Positions 7,167-16,458 of a DNA stretch of 44,085 nt are shown in pieces. The DNA is from a bacterium. GTDB taxonomy: Bacteria; Auribacterota; UBA3054. The DNA lies in contig JAFZXZ010000027.1 of assembly GCA_017616555.1 (NCBI GenBank), positions 1 to 44,085 on the forward strand, in the 5' to 3' direction. Within the stretch, counting starts at the first letter, position 1; each line of letters opens with the position of its first letter. The notes beneath the pieces were generated by a model, which ran no database searches, was not told the DNA's origin, and saw nothing but the letters and a program-made list of their open reading frames with translations. The position numbers were made by a program, and so were the translations under genes.

Positions 7167-8783
7167 ATGACTAACAAGAGCCGCACTCTCTGCCTGACCA
7201 GTATCCTGGCGATTATTCTGTCGTCTTTGCCTTGCATCTATTTCCTGAACATCCAGGAGTATGTGCGTTTGGCGGTCCTTGGCGTTTTCATCCTTTCCCT
7301 CCTTCTCATCTATCGGAAAGACTTCGCCAGGGCGCTGTGGCGCAGGGCGGCCTTCGGATTGTGCCTTATTTTTCTCATTTACGCCTGCGACCCTTTGACC
7401 TCCGGCGGGCTCGACCTTACTAAGGAAATAGCGCCGCTAAGGTATGTCTATGCAGTGCTGGTCCTGTTTTTCGCATTCTTGTGTTTCGCGGCGATTGCCG
7501 CCAAACTGCTTTTCAATCGCCAGGCTTTCAAGAATTTTGCCAAGGAAATTCCCCTGGGCGAATGGCTGGCCTACTTTGTGGTGCTTCTGGTTTTGCTTTT
7601 CCTGGCGGCTTCGGAAACGATTGGAATGCTGAGGATCGGGAATGCTCTGCTTTATGTGATCTTAACCTGCGTGAAGCCTTTGGGCGCTCTCGTCCTTTTC
7701 TTCACCCTGGCGCGCTTCTGTACGCCGGGAGCCCACGATTCCGGAAATAATGACGCGGCAAGAGACAGGGGCTTCAGCCTGAGTTACGAAATTGTCGCTG
7801 TTTCTTTTGTCGTTCTGGTCGCTTATGCTCTTGTTTTCGGCGGCGCCAGGGTCGGCATAGCGGTCAAAAACACTCGTTTCCTGACCCGTGACATGAACCG
7901 CCTGAGAGCTGTCGAAAAAGAGCGTGATTCCTATGATAAACTTATGCGGACGTTCTCGCTCTGCGACGAAGAGGCCGCCAAGGTCTATAAACTCGGGTAT
8001 CTGGCCGGCGAGCGCAAGTGGGCGGAACAGGGGAAGGCCGCGGGCGAAGAACTGAAGAGCCGCCGCAGCATCGAGACCGAGGCCATGGTCGGGGCCTGCA
8101 TCGGCAGCACGCAATTTTTCCAAGCCACTTTCTACATCGATTCCCTCGACAAGAACTACCGCTTTGCCACCGGCTCCGTCACTCAGAACCTTGTAAGCGT
8201 CATGCAGGGAGCCCAAAAGAACAATTATTTGCTTTATCTGCTCTCCAAGCTGCACGCGCTTTCCGGCAACCTTGTGCTTTCGCGCAATTACCTTCAGACT
8301 TTCAGCTTCAATTATCCCGATCACCCCAACGCGGCTTTCCTGTCCGGGCAGTTCAAACAAGACGAGACGAAAACTTACGTAATGCCCTGCAATTATTGGC
8401 TCGTTCCCATGGAGGACGCCCAGGTCGAAAGGACAAGCGAAGAGATAATCATGCTGAACGGCCGCAGCGTCTCGGGATATCTCTGGCTCCCGGAGGGCAA
8501 ATATGTCATGACGCTCTACGCCAGGGACGAGGGCGCGGACCACGAGAAGGCCAAAGAAGTGAATTTCGATCCGGCTTGCAAGGCCGAGATCTGGCTCGAC
8601 GACGAGACTCAGAGCCTCAGGGTCATTTCTGAAAACCGCCGTTTCCAGCCTTACGAAATGGAGTTCCAAGTTAGGAAAACGCCCGCGCTCTTTACGCTCC
8701 GCTTCACCAACGACAGGGACGAGGGCAAAGGATTGGACCGCAATTTAGGTTTGCAAAAACTGGAGATCAGATGCGTTCAGTAG
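7167..8783 (+). CDS. Polytopic membrane protein with C-terminal CBM-like domain
   Basis: A 538-residue protein of an unrecognised family. Residues 1-225 contain about seven hydrophobic segments. A helical region follows (about 235-400). The last 110 residues read as a beta-sandwich starting near L-P-E-G-K-Y and ending with F-T-N-D (513-516) and D-R-N-L (524-527). That pair resembles the Ca-dependent xylan-binding type of carbohydrate-binding module, in which N-D and D-R-N-L line the calcium and sugar site. I infer a periplasmic or cell-surface EPS-handling role, perhaps holding the nascent chain. It has a clear ribosome site (AAGGAG, 7156-7161) 13 nt after the kinase stop, and its end overlaps the next gene by 13 nt. 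It is not a recognisable exosortase. Confidence 0.75.
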   Translation: MTNKSRTLCLTSILAIILSSLPCIYFLNIQEYVRLAVLGVFILSLLLIYRKDFARALWRRAAFGLCLIFLIYACDPLTSGGLDLTKEIAPLRYVYAVLVLFFAFLCFAAIAAKLLFNRQAFKNFAKEIPLGEWLAYFVVLLVLLFLAASETIGMLRIGNALLYVILTCVKPLGALVLFFTLARFCTPGAHDSGNNDAARDRGFSLSYEIVAVSFVVLVAYALVFGGARVGIAVKNTRFLTRDMNRLRAVEKERDSYDKLMRTFSLCDEEAAKVYKLGYLAGERKWAEQGKAAGEELKSRRSIETEAMVGACIGSTQFFQATFYIDSLDKNYRFATGSVTQNLVSVMQGAQKNNYLLYLLSKLHALSGNLVLSRNYLQTFSFNYPDHPNAAFLSGQFKQDETKTYVMPCNYWLVPMEDAQVERTSEEIIMLNGRSVSGYLWLPEGKYVMTLYARDEGADHEKAKEVNFDPACKAEIWLDDETQSLRVISENRRFQPYEMEFQVRKTPALFTLRFTNDRDEGKGLDRNLGLQKLEIRCVQ

Positions 8784-10147
8784 GTTGGAAAACCTATACT
8801 ATGATCGGATTGTCGCTTGTTTTCGCGGCATTCGCTTTTTGGCGCTGCTATTCGGGGCGCTTCCAGCCTGTCACGCCCAATATGCTCATGAACAGCGGCC
8901 TTTCTATACCCTACGCCGCCGAGCAGGACTTTTTGTCCGTTACGAAATGCTGCCTGAGGCATTCCGCTTCCTGGCTTGAGCAGATGACGTTCTACGCTAT
9001 GCATCACGACGACGCTTTGCCGGATACCAAAGGCATTTATTTCGTTTACGCGCTCGGCGCGGCCTTGGCCTGCGTCATGGTCTATAGGGTCGGGGCAGCC
9101 TGCATCAACGGCTACGTAGGGCTCTTGGCATCGCTTCTTTTGGCCTGCATGCCGCTGCAGAACTGGGCCAACTGCGCTTTTACGGCGGCTCTGGTCCTCT
9201 TCAACTGGGACAGGCTCCTTTCCGCGCTTAAATTCAACACATACCTTACCTGGGCGCTCTATTTTCTCTCCTGCATAATGATGCTGTTCAACTGTTTCTT
9301 CACGGAGACAGTCCTTCTGCAATGGTGGTTCGGAGCGCAATTGGCGGCGCTTCTCATAAGATACGCTATCGTTCCAAAGTATCACAGATCGCCTTATTTC
9401 TTATCTTCCGACATTAAGCCGAGGATCTTGGTCAAGGGCGAAAGCCACATTAAAGACGTTTACGTTTTTCTCGGTATCGTCATAGCGGCAGGCGTTACGT
9501 TTGCGGTCCTTTCGCTTATGATCTATTCGTTCGCCGTTCAGCGCGATATGCATATGCGGACCTTCTTTGCGATAATTCTGCGCTCGCTGGCTTTGGTTGC
9601 AGTGATGGGAGCGGTCTATATTCTCATGCCCAACCACGTCGAACTCCGGGAAAAATTTGTCAAATATCTGAAGAGGGTGCTTGACAGGATCTTCAATCAG
9701 CATCCGGACAGGACCTTTTTTCACGTCAGGATCTCGCACTTGGGTCTGGCGCTCGGCGTTTACGCCTTGGCCATCATGGCTTTTGCGCCATTTGTGCTGA
9801 AGATCTACGGCATTCAGATGCGCTTCTTCGTCTCAAACGGCCTGGCGGCTTACCAGGCTTTCAGCGAAGACGCCACCCTTTTGGTCAAATGGGCGCCTAT
9901 CGCGCCTTTTGTCTGCGCGGGGTTGGCCTTTGCAATGTATAAATTTGGAAAGCTGCGTTCCCAGGATGCCTGCGGAGTCCTGTCCGTCTGCTGCTTTGCG
10001 ATCCTGTTTTTGATCCAGCAGCGCTACGCCCCCCTGTCGGCGCCTTTTTATGTTCTGAGTGTGCTAACCATTCCCTACCTGATCATAAGGCTGGCCTTTG
10101 GGTACGAGAAAGAAGTGAAGCTTTCGGAGGAGGGAACCGATGCTTAG
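8771..10147 (+). CDS. Polytopic membrane protein, possible GT-C glycosyltransferase-like
   Basis: A 458-residue integral membrane protein with roughly ten hydrophobic segments. The stretch near residues 92-140 (G-I-Y-F-V-Y ... V-Y-R-V-G ... G-Y-V-G-L-L-A-S-L-L) resembles the second to fourth helices of PMT/GT39-type GT-C transferases. The acidic residues expected in the first periplasmic loop are limited to E51/D53, so catalytic activity is uncertain. GGAG at 8762-8765 serves the ATG. It overlaps its neighbours on both sides (13 nt and 8 nt), so it is translated with the EPS genes. An assembly or polymer-tailoring role is inferred from context. Confidence 0.65.
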   Translation: MRSVGWKTYTMIGLSLVFAAFAFWRCYSGRFQPVTPNMLMNSGLSIPYAAEQDFLSVTKCCLRHSASWLEQMTFYAMHHDDALPDTKGIYFVYALGAALACVMVYRVGAACINGYVGLLASLLLACMPLQNWANCAFTAALVLFNWDRLLSALKFNTYLTWALYFLSCIMMLFNCFFTETVLLQWWFGAQLAALLIRYAIVPKYHRSPYFLSSDIKPRILVKGESHIKDVYVFLGIVIAAGVTFAVLSLMIYSFAVQRDMHMRTFFAIILRSLALVAVMGAVYILMPNHVELREKFVKYLKRVLDRIFNQHPDRTFFHVRISHLGLALGVYALAIMAFAPFVLKIYGIQMRFFVSNGLAAYQAFSEDATLLVKWAPIAPFVCAGLAFAMYKFGKLRSQDACGVLSVCCFAILFLIQQRYAPLSAPFYVLSVLTIPYLIIRLAFGYEKEVKLSEEGTDA

Positions 10148-12179
10148 GCTCTGTGCGCTTAGCGTTCTCCTTTTTCTTGCCGCCTGCCAAAGAAGCAAAG
10201 AAAAGGTCAAAGATTCCCAGGAATCCGAGCTTTCCTTCACCAAGGAGGCCTCTTTGGAAGCTTACTCCGGCTGCGCTGATCTTTATGCCGATGCGCCGCT
10301 TATTCTGCGCTTCAAAGAAGGAACCAAAATTGAACAGCCGATCGGTTGGAAGGCGCCGGTCTTCCTGGAAGAGATTGGAAAGCTTGATATAACGCAAGCG
10401 GAGGACGGGACGGTCGTTACCAATGCCAAGGAACTGGCGGTTTCCCCTACCAACGCTTACCTTGTCTCGAACCTCCTGAAAGGAAACCTTGAGCTGCCGC
10501 TGCCGTTTGACAGCGACGAAGTTTCCCTGCCCAGGTGGGAAAAGCTTATGAACGCTTTCAAAGCCGGCGCTGCCTCCAATGCGTTCCAAAAAGAGGCTTA
10601 CGCCAGGCTTCTTATCAAAGCGCCTCAGAGCATTATTGCCCGTTTCTCAAACTATGACGAATTTCACGATGCGTTAGTTTTGGAACGGTCCCTTAAGACG
10701 CCTGTTTCCCAAGATTATTCCGTCATCTGGGCCAGGACTTATTTTTTCCTGCGCAAAGCGATCAAGGAGAAAAACTTTGAAGAAGTGAAGAAGATCGCGT
10801 TGGAGGCGGAGGAGATAGAGGGCGATTCGCCGGAATGGGAAGCGATGATGGCGGAATATTTGAAAGCTTGCGATCCGACCCGCCTGCGCGAGATAGCGGC
10901 TCATTACGACAAGGCTATGAAGATTTACGCCAAACGCTCAAAAGGAATTCCCTTCTATCGCGTTTGGGTCGAGAAGACAGGGCTGGAGGCTTTCACCAGC
11001 GACAGCGAAACTGTTATTTCCCGTTATTACGCCATTCTGAAATCGCTGGAAGAAAACGAAGGTAAGGGCCTCATAAAAAGCGAGTTTGCCAACGCCATCA
11101 GGGAGCAGACCTACATCAGCATCTCCTTGCTTCTCATCCGCTATGACCAGACGGTGAACGCTTCGCTGTGGGCCAAGCGTCTCTTCAGCAAAGAATTTTC
11201 CAAGGAAGCCAAAGAGCAAGGTATGAAACTGCTCTTCAAGACCGCTGAAAAAAGCGGCGCCGTTTTCGAGGCGATCGCAAGCTACGACAAGCTTATAGAC
11301 GAGTCGCCGACCGCGGAAGAACGCAATTATTGGCGTTTGGAAAAGGGTTCGGCCCTGATGCGTTTCGATTTGCCGGAAGAGGCGAAGGAATTGTACGCCG
11401 ACATTCTTGAGGAGGATCCCAACATTGAGAACAGGCAGTTTGCTCTCAACTCCGAGGATCAGGATTCCCGCTTCATGCATCTTCACTACTACGTCCTTAA
11501 AGTCAGCGAGGACGATATGCGCGATACGGCGCTTTCCAATCTTAGGAAGCGCGGGATCTTAAACCGCGCAAATTCCTCCTATTATCTCCGCCAGGCCGCC
11601 CAGCTTTTGGTCTGCATGCAGAGATTGAAAGAGGCCTACAATATCTACGACACCATATCCAAAGACGACAACACGGCTCTTCTGGAATACATTTACCTGC
11701 TTTACCGCAACAGCCGCTACGACCAGTGCATAACTTTGCTGCGCCGTCTGCCGTATCACAAGGGCAGCGATATCAGCAGGGACTGGCGTTTCACCGTAGT
11801 CCGCTTGTTCCGCGCCAAAAGGCAGCGCCCGGAGATCAGCAAAGTCATAGCGGAGTATGAAAGACTGACTAACGAAATAACCCGCGCCCGTTATTGCAAC
11901 GGGATGGGAAATATTTATCAATCTTACCGCGACAGCGTCAAAGCCGCGAACTATTACGAAGAGGGCATCAAAACGGATCCTAAGCTTTTGGACAATTATT
12001 TGGACCGCGGGTTCCTCTACTGCATGTCGGCCAACAAAGAAAAGGCCGCCGAAATGCTGGACACCATATTGAAACTTGATCTCACACCGGGGCAAAAAGA
12101 AGCCATGCTCTATGACTGGAGAGCCATAGAGCTTTACTACACCGCCGGCAGGGAAATGCCGGAGGAGGGATATGAATAA
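10140..12179 (+). CDS. TPR-containing lipoprotein of the EPS cluster
   Basis: A 679-residue lipoprotein with lipobox L-A-A-C (C16). The mature chain is mostly helical. TPR-like pairs are clearest toward the C-terminus, for example the repeats around residues 595-655 (G-N-I-Y-Q-S-Y-R-D-S-V-K-A-A-N-Y-Y and L-D-R-G-F-L-Y-C-M). TPR lipoproteins are common in EPS and PEP-CTERM/exosortase loci, where they scaffold envelope complexes. A strong ribosome site (GGAGGG) lies inside the preceding gene, which it overlaps by 8 nt. The next gene, another TPR protein, overlaps it by 8 nt. The partner is unknown. Confidence 0.8.
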   Translation: MLRLCALSVLLFLAACQRSKEKVKDSQESELSFTKEASLEAYSGCADLYADAPLILRFKEGTKIEQPIGWKAPVFLEEIGKLDITQAEDGTVVTNAKELAVSPTNAYLVSNLLKGNLELPLPFDSDEVSLPRWEKLMNAFKAGAASNAFQKEAYARLLIKAPQSIIARFSNYDEFHDALVLERSLKTPVSQDYSVIWARTYFFLRKAIKEKNFEEVKKIALEAEEIEGDSPEWEAMMAEYLKACDPTRLREIAAHYDKAMKIYAKRSKGIPFYRVWVEKTGLEAFTSDSETVISRYYAILKSLEENEGKGLIKSEFANAIREQTYISISLLLIRYDQTVNASLWAKRLFSKEFSKEAKEQGMKLLFKTAEKSGAVFEAIASYDKLIDESPTAEERNYWRLEKGSALMRFDLPEEAKELYADILEEDPNIENRQFALNSEDQDSRFMHLHYYVLKVSEDDMRDTALSNLRKRGILNRANSSYYLRQAAQLLVCMQRLKEAYNIYDTISKDDNTALLEYIYLLYRNSRYDQCITLLRRLPYHKGSDISRDWRFTVVRLFRAKRQRPEISKVIAEYERLTNEITRARYCNGMGNIYQSYRDSVKAANYYEEGIKTDPKLLDNYLDRGFLYCMSANKEKAAEMLDTILKLDLTPGQKEAMLYDWRAIELYYTAGREMPEEGYE

Positions 12180-13458
12180 ATGGGCTAAAATAGGCCTCGT
12201 TGTTCTGGCCCTGCTGCTTCTTTACCCTGCTGTCCTTATCTACAGCGTGCCTTTCCAGTATATGCAGGAGATCTCGAACTACGATTCCGACGCTAATTTG
12301 AAGACCTGGAGCGTTATGATGCAATTCATTCAGGAGGGCGACGCTCTGGTAATTATCCAGCCGGATGGAAACTATACCGTCCAGATCTACGAAGGCAAGG
12401 GAGTTTATTCTTTCCGCTACGTTCCTGTCTTGGCGCTGCAAAAAGAGTTCGCCAATCTCATCGAGGAATACGGCCGCGTCTGGGTCTTTGTTTACAACGG
12501 CGTTCTGGCGTCCGGCAGAGTGGTGGTTCCCGAACCCTACAGGGAGACGCTCGGCGAACAGTATCAGTCCTGCTTTACGCTTCCCCTTTTCTTCGGTGAG
12601 GCGGTCTATCTCCAGCATGACGACAAGGCAAAAATGGCCAGGGCGCTTTTCTCCCAGCAGCTTCTCAATTACATTTCCGATATTGCCAAGGAAGTCGATT
12701 ACCGCGACCTGGCGGTCTTTTTCCAGAAAGCCGGACAATTTGAGAACGCCAAGGAGGTTCTGGCCAGGGCGCTGACGCTTTTCCCCAACAGCTCCATGCT
12801 TTACAGGACGCTGGCGGAAGTTTACGTGGCCTCCCAGAACGTCGAGGCTTACGAGGAGATCTATGAGTGCAACCGTACGGCCAACGCCCTGACCAGGGCC
12901 GAGACCGGGAAGGCGAACCTCACGGCGCTTTTCCAAAACGCCATTTATACCGCGAGGAAGGGACTCTATGAAAAAGCCCGCACGCTTTACTTCTCCCTGC
13001 TCTCCATTTTCGGCCACCAGGCCGATCCCGTCATGGAATCCCAGGTCAGGCGTTATTTTGTAAAAGACGTTCTTCTGCCTACCGGCGACACCAACGAGGC
13101 GATCTCCCAGCTTCTGGTGGACATCAACCTCGGCGCGCAGAACACGGAGTACGATTACAACCTGCTTTTGGATATTCTCGACAAATGCGCTTATTCCAAC
13201 GCCGCGGTCTCCTTAGGCTACGGTTATTTCAAATCCACCAATCATCAGCATGTAGAGTCTGCCCTGCGCTACGGAAGCATGGCCATGAAATACGGGACGG
13301 AGGCCCAGTTCAAGGAAGCGCTGGACCTTATCAGTGAAAGGAACCGCTATAATCCTCTGCTTATGGAGAAACTGAGACTGCAGAGGGAATGGTTCCGGGA
13401 TTGGACGAACATGGCTTTGAGCAGAGGTTATATCCCCTTCCAAGGAGCGATCCGCTAA
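12172..13458 (+). CDS. Membrane-anchored TPR protein
   Basis: A 428-residue protein with one N-terminal TM or uncleaved signal anchor (about residues 5-26). A short beta-rich part (about 40-140) is followed by TPR-like helices from about 165 onward, including F-F-Q-K-A-G-Q-F-E-N-A-K-E-V-L and related repeats. It overlaps the previous TPR lipoprotein by 8 nt with GGAGG just upstream. Its stop shares one base with the next ATG (taATG), a sign of translational coupling. It is probably periplasmic and part of the same complex as its neighbours; no enzymatic motif is seen. Confidence 0.78.
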   Translation: MNKWAKIGLVVLALLLLYPAVLIYSVPFQYMQEISNYDSDANLKTWSVMMQFIQEGDALVIIQPDGNYTVQIYEGKGVYSFRYVPVLALQKEFANLIEEYGRVWVFVYNGVLASGRVVVPEPYRETLGEQYQSCFTLPLFFGEAVYLQHDDKAKMARALFSQQLLNYISDIAKEVDYRDLAVFFQKAGQFENAKEVLARALTLFPNSSMLYRTLAEVYVASQNVEAYEEIYECNRTANALTRAETGKANLTALFQNAIYTARKGLYEKARTLYFSLLSIFGHQADPVMESQVRRYFVKDVLLPTGDTNEAISQLLVDINLGAQNTEYDYNLLLDILDKCAYSNAAVSLGYGYFKSTNHQHVESALRYGSMAMKYGTEAQFKEALDLISERNRYNPLLMEKLRLQREWFRDWTNMALSRGYIPFQGAIR

Positions 13459-14036
13459 TGATCATAAGACGTTTTATTTCCGGTTTCGGAGCCCTGTGGC
13501 TGCGTGCGAAAGGCCTCAAAATAAAAAGAGGCCTGGTGCTTTACGGAAAGCCCATTACGCATTTGACCGAGGGCGGAACGATCACGCTCGGCGAAAACTG
13601 CGTTCTCTGTTCCAAGAGCGAAGCCAATTTCGCCGGAGTGAACCATCCTGTCATACTGGCCCTCCTGCGTCCGGGCGCGAAGCTTGAGATAGGCGACGAC
13701 ACCGGCATCTCCGGCGGCTCTTTCTGTGCGGCCAAGAGTGTTGTGATCGGCAAGGGTTGCCTTATAGGCGCCAATGCGCTCGTAACTGACTGTGATTTTC
13801 ATGCCGTGAAGCCGGAAGGCCGAAGACACAATTCCAATCCTGACGACATAGGCTGCGAGCCCGTAGTCATAGAAGACAACGTTTGGCTGGGCGCCAACGT
13901 AACCGTTCTGAAAGGCGTGACCATAGGCAGAAATACGGTGGTGGCGGCCGGCAGCGTGGTGACAAAGAGTCTGCCGCCTAACGTAGTGGCCGGCGGCTCT
14001 CCTGCCAAAGTAATCAGAGACCTTGAGGAAAAATAG
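13458..14036 (+). CDS. Hexapeptide-repeat O-acetyltransferase (LbH fold)
   Basis: A 192-residue left-handed beta-helix acyltransferase of the maltose/galactoside O-acetyltransferase and WcaF-like group. Isoleucine/valine-led hexapeptide turns run from about residue 40 to 180 (V-V-I-G-K-G, V-V-I-E-D-N-V-W-L-G-A-N, V-T-I-G-R-N-T-V-V-A-A-G-S-V-V). The loop D-C-D-F-H, with its histidine, fits the catalytic loop of the family. It ends in the usual G-G-S-P-A-K-V-I-R. It most likely acetylates an EPS sugar or precursor. A longer reading starting at 13389 lies inside the upstream gene; the ATG at 13458 has AAGGAG at 13442-13447 and is preferred. Confidence 0.9.
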   Translation: MIIRRFISGFGALWLRAKGLKIKRGLVLYGKPITHLTEGGTITLGENCVLCSKSEANFAGVNHPVILALLRPGAKLEIGDDTGISGGSFCAAKSVVIGKGCLIGANALVTDCDFHAVKPEGRRHNSNPDDIGCEPVVIEDNVWLGANVTVLKGVTIGRNTVVAAGSVVTKSLPPNVVAGGSPAKVIRDLEEK

Positions 14037-15322
14037 TGAGTCCCTTTATTCCAGTCATAGTCGCCGTTGGGGGATTAGCCGCCTTGTGGATGGCCTTGCG
14101 CCGTCCTCTGTGGCTTTTCTATTTCCTCATCTTCGTCTTGCTGGAGCCAAGCAGATATCTGAGTTTGAGCAGCATTTCCCTCGGGCCTTTTTCCATCAAA
14201 GGATACGAGATCTTCCTGCCGCTTATCTATTTTGCGGCTTATAAGCACAGGAAGCGCGCGCTAAAGGATTGCGTTCCCATATTCATGCTGCTTTTCTTTT
14301 TGATGACCGTGGTGTCTCTTTTGAACGGGCTTAAGAACGGCTACGGCGCCGGGGCCTTCAACTACTTCCGCCCCTACGCTTCCATGTGGATAGCGGTGGC
14401 CGTCCCCTTGTTTTTCAAAAGCGTTGACGAAATGGACGGGCTGCTGCGCTTCTTCACGATCTGGGCTACTATTTTCATCATCGTGGAGATGGTGGCGCTT
14501 CAGACCGGCATAGGCTATTCCTTCGTCTATTCCCCCATCCGCGCCTCCTACAGTTCGCTTCTTAGCGACACCAGCTGCTCGAACATGGCTTTCATCTTCA
14601 TTTATCTTTTCTCCATGTTCGACCTGGGGATGAAGCATGCGACGCTTTATCTTATCCTTATCGGCTTTTCTTTCATCTGCACGGTCATGAGTTCCGCGCG
14701 CGCGGTCTGGCTCGGCATGCTGGTCTCGATCGCGGGCTTTTTCGCCCTGGGCAGAGTGCGCTCCAAGATTTACCTGACCTTCTTTTCCATCCTGGGAATC
14801 ATAGCCCTTTTCTTCCTTGGTTCGCTGTACATTGCCCGTTACGACATGACGCTGGCCGAGCGTCTGCCGACGCTGATCAACACGCAGGAAGGCACCGGGC
14901 ACTGGCGCATCATGGCTTGGCACCAAACGCTGGAGGACATCAAGGCGCACCCCATTATCGGCTGGCCGATGGGCAACGAGCCGCTTTTCTATGTCGAGAG
15001 CTCCGGCATTTTCTGTACCAACGCCACGCACAACGAGTTTTTGAAGATCGCCCGCTACACGGGTCTTACCGGTCTTTTCTTCTTTTTGTGCCTGATGATC
15101 CAGACGCTTATAAACGGGTTCAAATACATAGTGACAACGAGCGGCGAAGATCAGAGAAAAATGCTGGCGCTTTTCCTGTGCGTCGTTTTCATTCTCGTTA
15201 CTTCAACTTTCTCCCAGCGCATAACCTCCATCGACATCTGCCCTTTCATCTGGGGCATCTTCGGAATGGTCTATCTTAAGCTCATAGAGGAGAAAGAGCG
15301 AAAGGGAGGAGTGGCGCAGTGA
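14036..15322 (+). CDS. O-antigen ligase / Wzy-type polymerase family membrane protein
   Basis: A 428-residue polytopic protein with a GTG start that shares its G with the preceding TAG stop. About eleven hydrophobic segments surround a large periplasmic loop with the Wzy_C/WaaL signature: W-R-I-M-A-W around residue 288, then H-P-I-I-G-W-P-M-G-N and N-A-T-H-N-E-F-L-K-I-A-R-Y-T-G-L. The family either polymerises undecaprenyl-linked repeat units or transfers finished glycan to an acceptor. Two such proteins occur in this cluster, so one may be the polymerase and the other the ligase; the sequence does not decide which. Its stop overlaps the next start. Confidence 0.88.
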   Translation: MSPFIPVIVAVGGLAALWMALRRPLWLFYFLIFVLLEPSRYLSLSSISLGPFSIKGYEIFLPLIYFAAYKHRKRALKDCVPIFMLLFFLMTVVSLLNGLKNGYGAGAFNYFRPYASMWIAVAVPLFFKSVDEMDGLLRFFTIWATIFIIVEMVALQTGIGYSFVYSPIRASYSSLLSDTSCSNMAFIFIYLFSMFDLGMKHATLYLILIGFSFICTVMSSARAVWLGMLVSIAGFFALGRVRSKIYLTFFSILGIIALFFLGSLYIARYDMTLAERLPTLINTQEGTGHWRIMAWHQTLEDIKAHPIIGWPMGNEPLFYVESSGIFCTNATHNEFLKIARYTGLTGLFFFLCLMIQTLINGFKYIVTTSGEDQRKMLALFLCVVFILVTSTFSQRITSIDICPFIWGIFGMVYLKLIEEKERKGGVAQ

Positions 15323-16458
15323 AGATCCTGATGCTGAACGCCAACATCATAGGCGTAGGGACTTATCACCGCGCCTTGTGGTTCGCTAGGATGTGCGCGG
15401 AAGCCGGGCACGAAGTGACCGTCTGCACCACGGGCCGAGCCAATTACTGGAAGAGAAATTTTCTTAGCGATCGTCCCAACGTGACGATAATAGAAGGCCC
15501 CAGAGCCGGCTTCGACCTCTATCCCGGCAACGGTTCCAACATTGACATTTTCTGGCGCACGCTCTACCTTATGAAGGGCGGCTTCGACGTCATCTACACC
15601 TTCGAGTATCACCCCAATGTCTCCTGGCCGGTCTATCTTTGCCAAAAAGGCCGCAGGATGATCAACGATTGGTGCGATCTTTATGCCGGCGCCGCCAACG
15701 TGTTCAAGGGAAAAGAGTGGATGCACCGCTGGGATGCCAAAAGGGAGGCCAGGATCCGCCATAAAGCGGACCTTGTGACCGTCATCAGCGATTTTTTGGG
15801 TGACAAGGCCAAAGAGATCGGCGTCCCCCCGGAGAAAGTCGTCCTGATAAGGGAAGGCGTCGATACGAACTACATGCAGCCTTTTGACAAAACGGAAAGT
15901 CGGACGCGCCTCGGGCTTCCTCTGGACGCCAAACTGATAGTCACTCTGCAGGATGGCGCGGCTTTTCCGCCGCTCCTTGAAAGCCTGAAGACCTTGCGCG
16001 AAAAAGATCCAAAGGTCGCTTTGCTTTTCGTTGGCAGAATGCGCGAAGACCAGAAGAAACTGGTTTCTGAAAAAGGCCTTTCCGACGCGGTCGTGACGAC
16101 AGGTTTCTGCAGCGACGAGGACCTTCCCAAGAACCTCTGCGCCGGCGACGTCGCCGCGCTGCCGATGGTCGACAGCCTTGCCAACCGATCCCGTTTCCCG
16201 CACAAGATCGGCGACTACATCGCCTGCGGTCTGCCTTTGGCGGTCACCGACATTGGCGAATATCCCCTGATCTTGAAAGATGAGGATCTGGCGGTCGTCG
16301 CAAGCCCGGGAGAAGCGTTCACAGACGCTTTGGGAAGTCTTTTGAATAACGCCGCAAGAAGAGAGGACCTTTCCAAAAGAGCGAGGAAATGGGTGGTTGA
16401 GAACCTTGATTGGCAGGTGTTGAAAAAGAGTATTGTTCAATGTGTGGAGGGAAGCTGA
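15319..16458 (+). CDS. Glycosyltransferase family 4
   Basis: A 379-residue cytoplasmic GT-B transferase. The N-terminal half begins K-I-L-M-L-N and has an A-R-M-C-A-E-A-G-H-E-V-T-V segment typical of the acceptor domain. The C-terminal nucleotide-sugar domain contains L-L-F-V-G-R-M (about 231-237) and F-P-H-K-I-G-D-Y-I-A-C-G-L-P-L-A-V-T-D, where Asp replaces the second Glu of the usual E-x7-E. It probably adds a sugar to the lipid-linked EPS unit; the sugar is not predictable. The start is GTG overlapping the previous TGA by 4 nt. It is the only clear glycosyltransferase of GT-B or GT-A type in the window, so further ones must lie elsewhere. Confidence 0.9.
   Translation: MKILMLNANIIGVGTYHRALWFARMCAEAGHEVTVCTTGRANYWKRNFLSDRPNVTIIEGPRAGFDLYPGNGSNIDIFWRTLYLMKGGFDVIYTFEYHPNVSWPVYLCQKGRRMINDWCDLYAGAANVFKGKEWMHRWDAKREARIRHKADLVTVISDFLGDKAKEIGVPPEKVVLIREGVDTNYMQPFDKTESRTRLGLPLDAKLIVTLQDGAAFPPLLESLKTLREKDPKVALLFVGRMREDQKKLVSEKGLSDAVVTTGFCSDEDLPKNLCAGDVAALPMVDSLANRSRFPHKIGDYIACGLPLAVTDIGEYPLILKDEDLAVVASPGEAFTDALGSLLNNAARREDLSKRARKWVVENLDWQVLKKSIVQCVEGS

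Noticed and set aside
7167..10147. Exosortase candidates among the two polytopic proteins
   Set aside because: Neither shows the conserved Cys, Arg and His pattern of exosortases.
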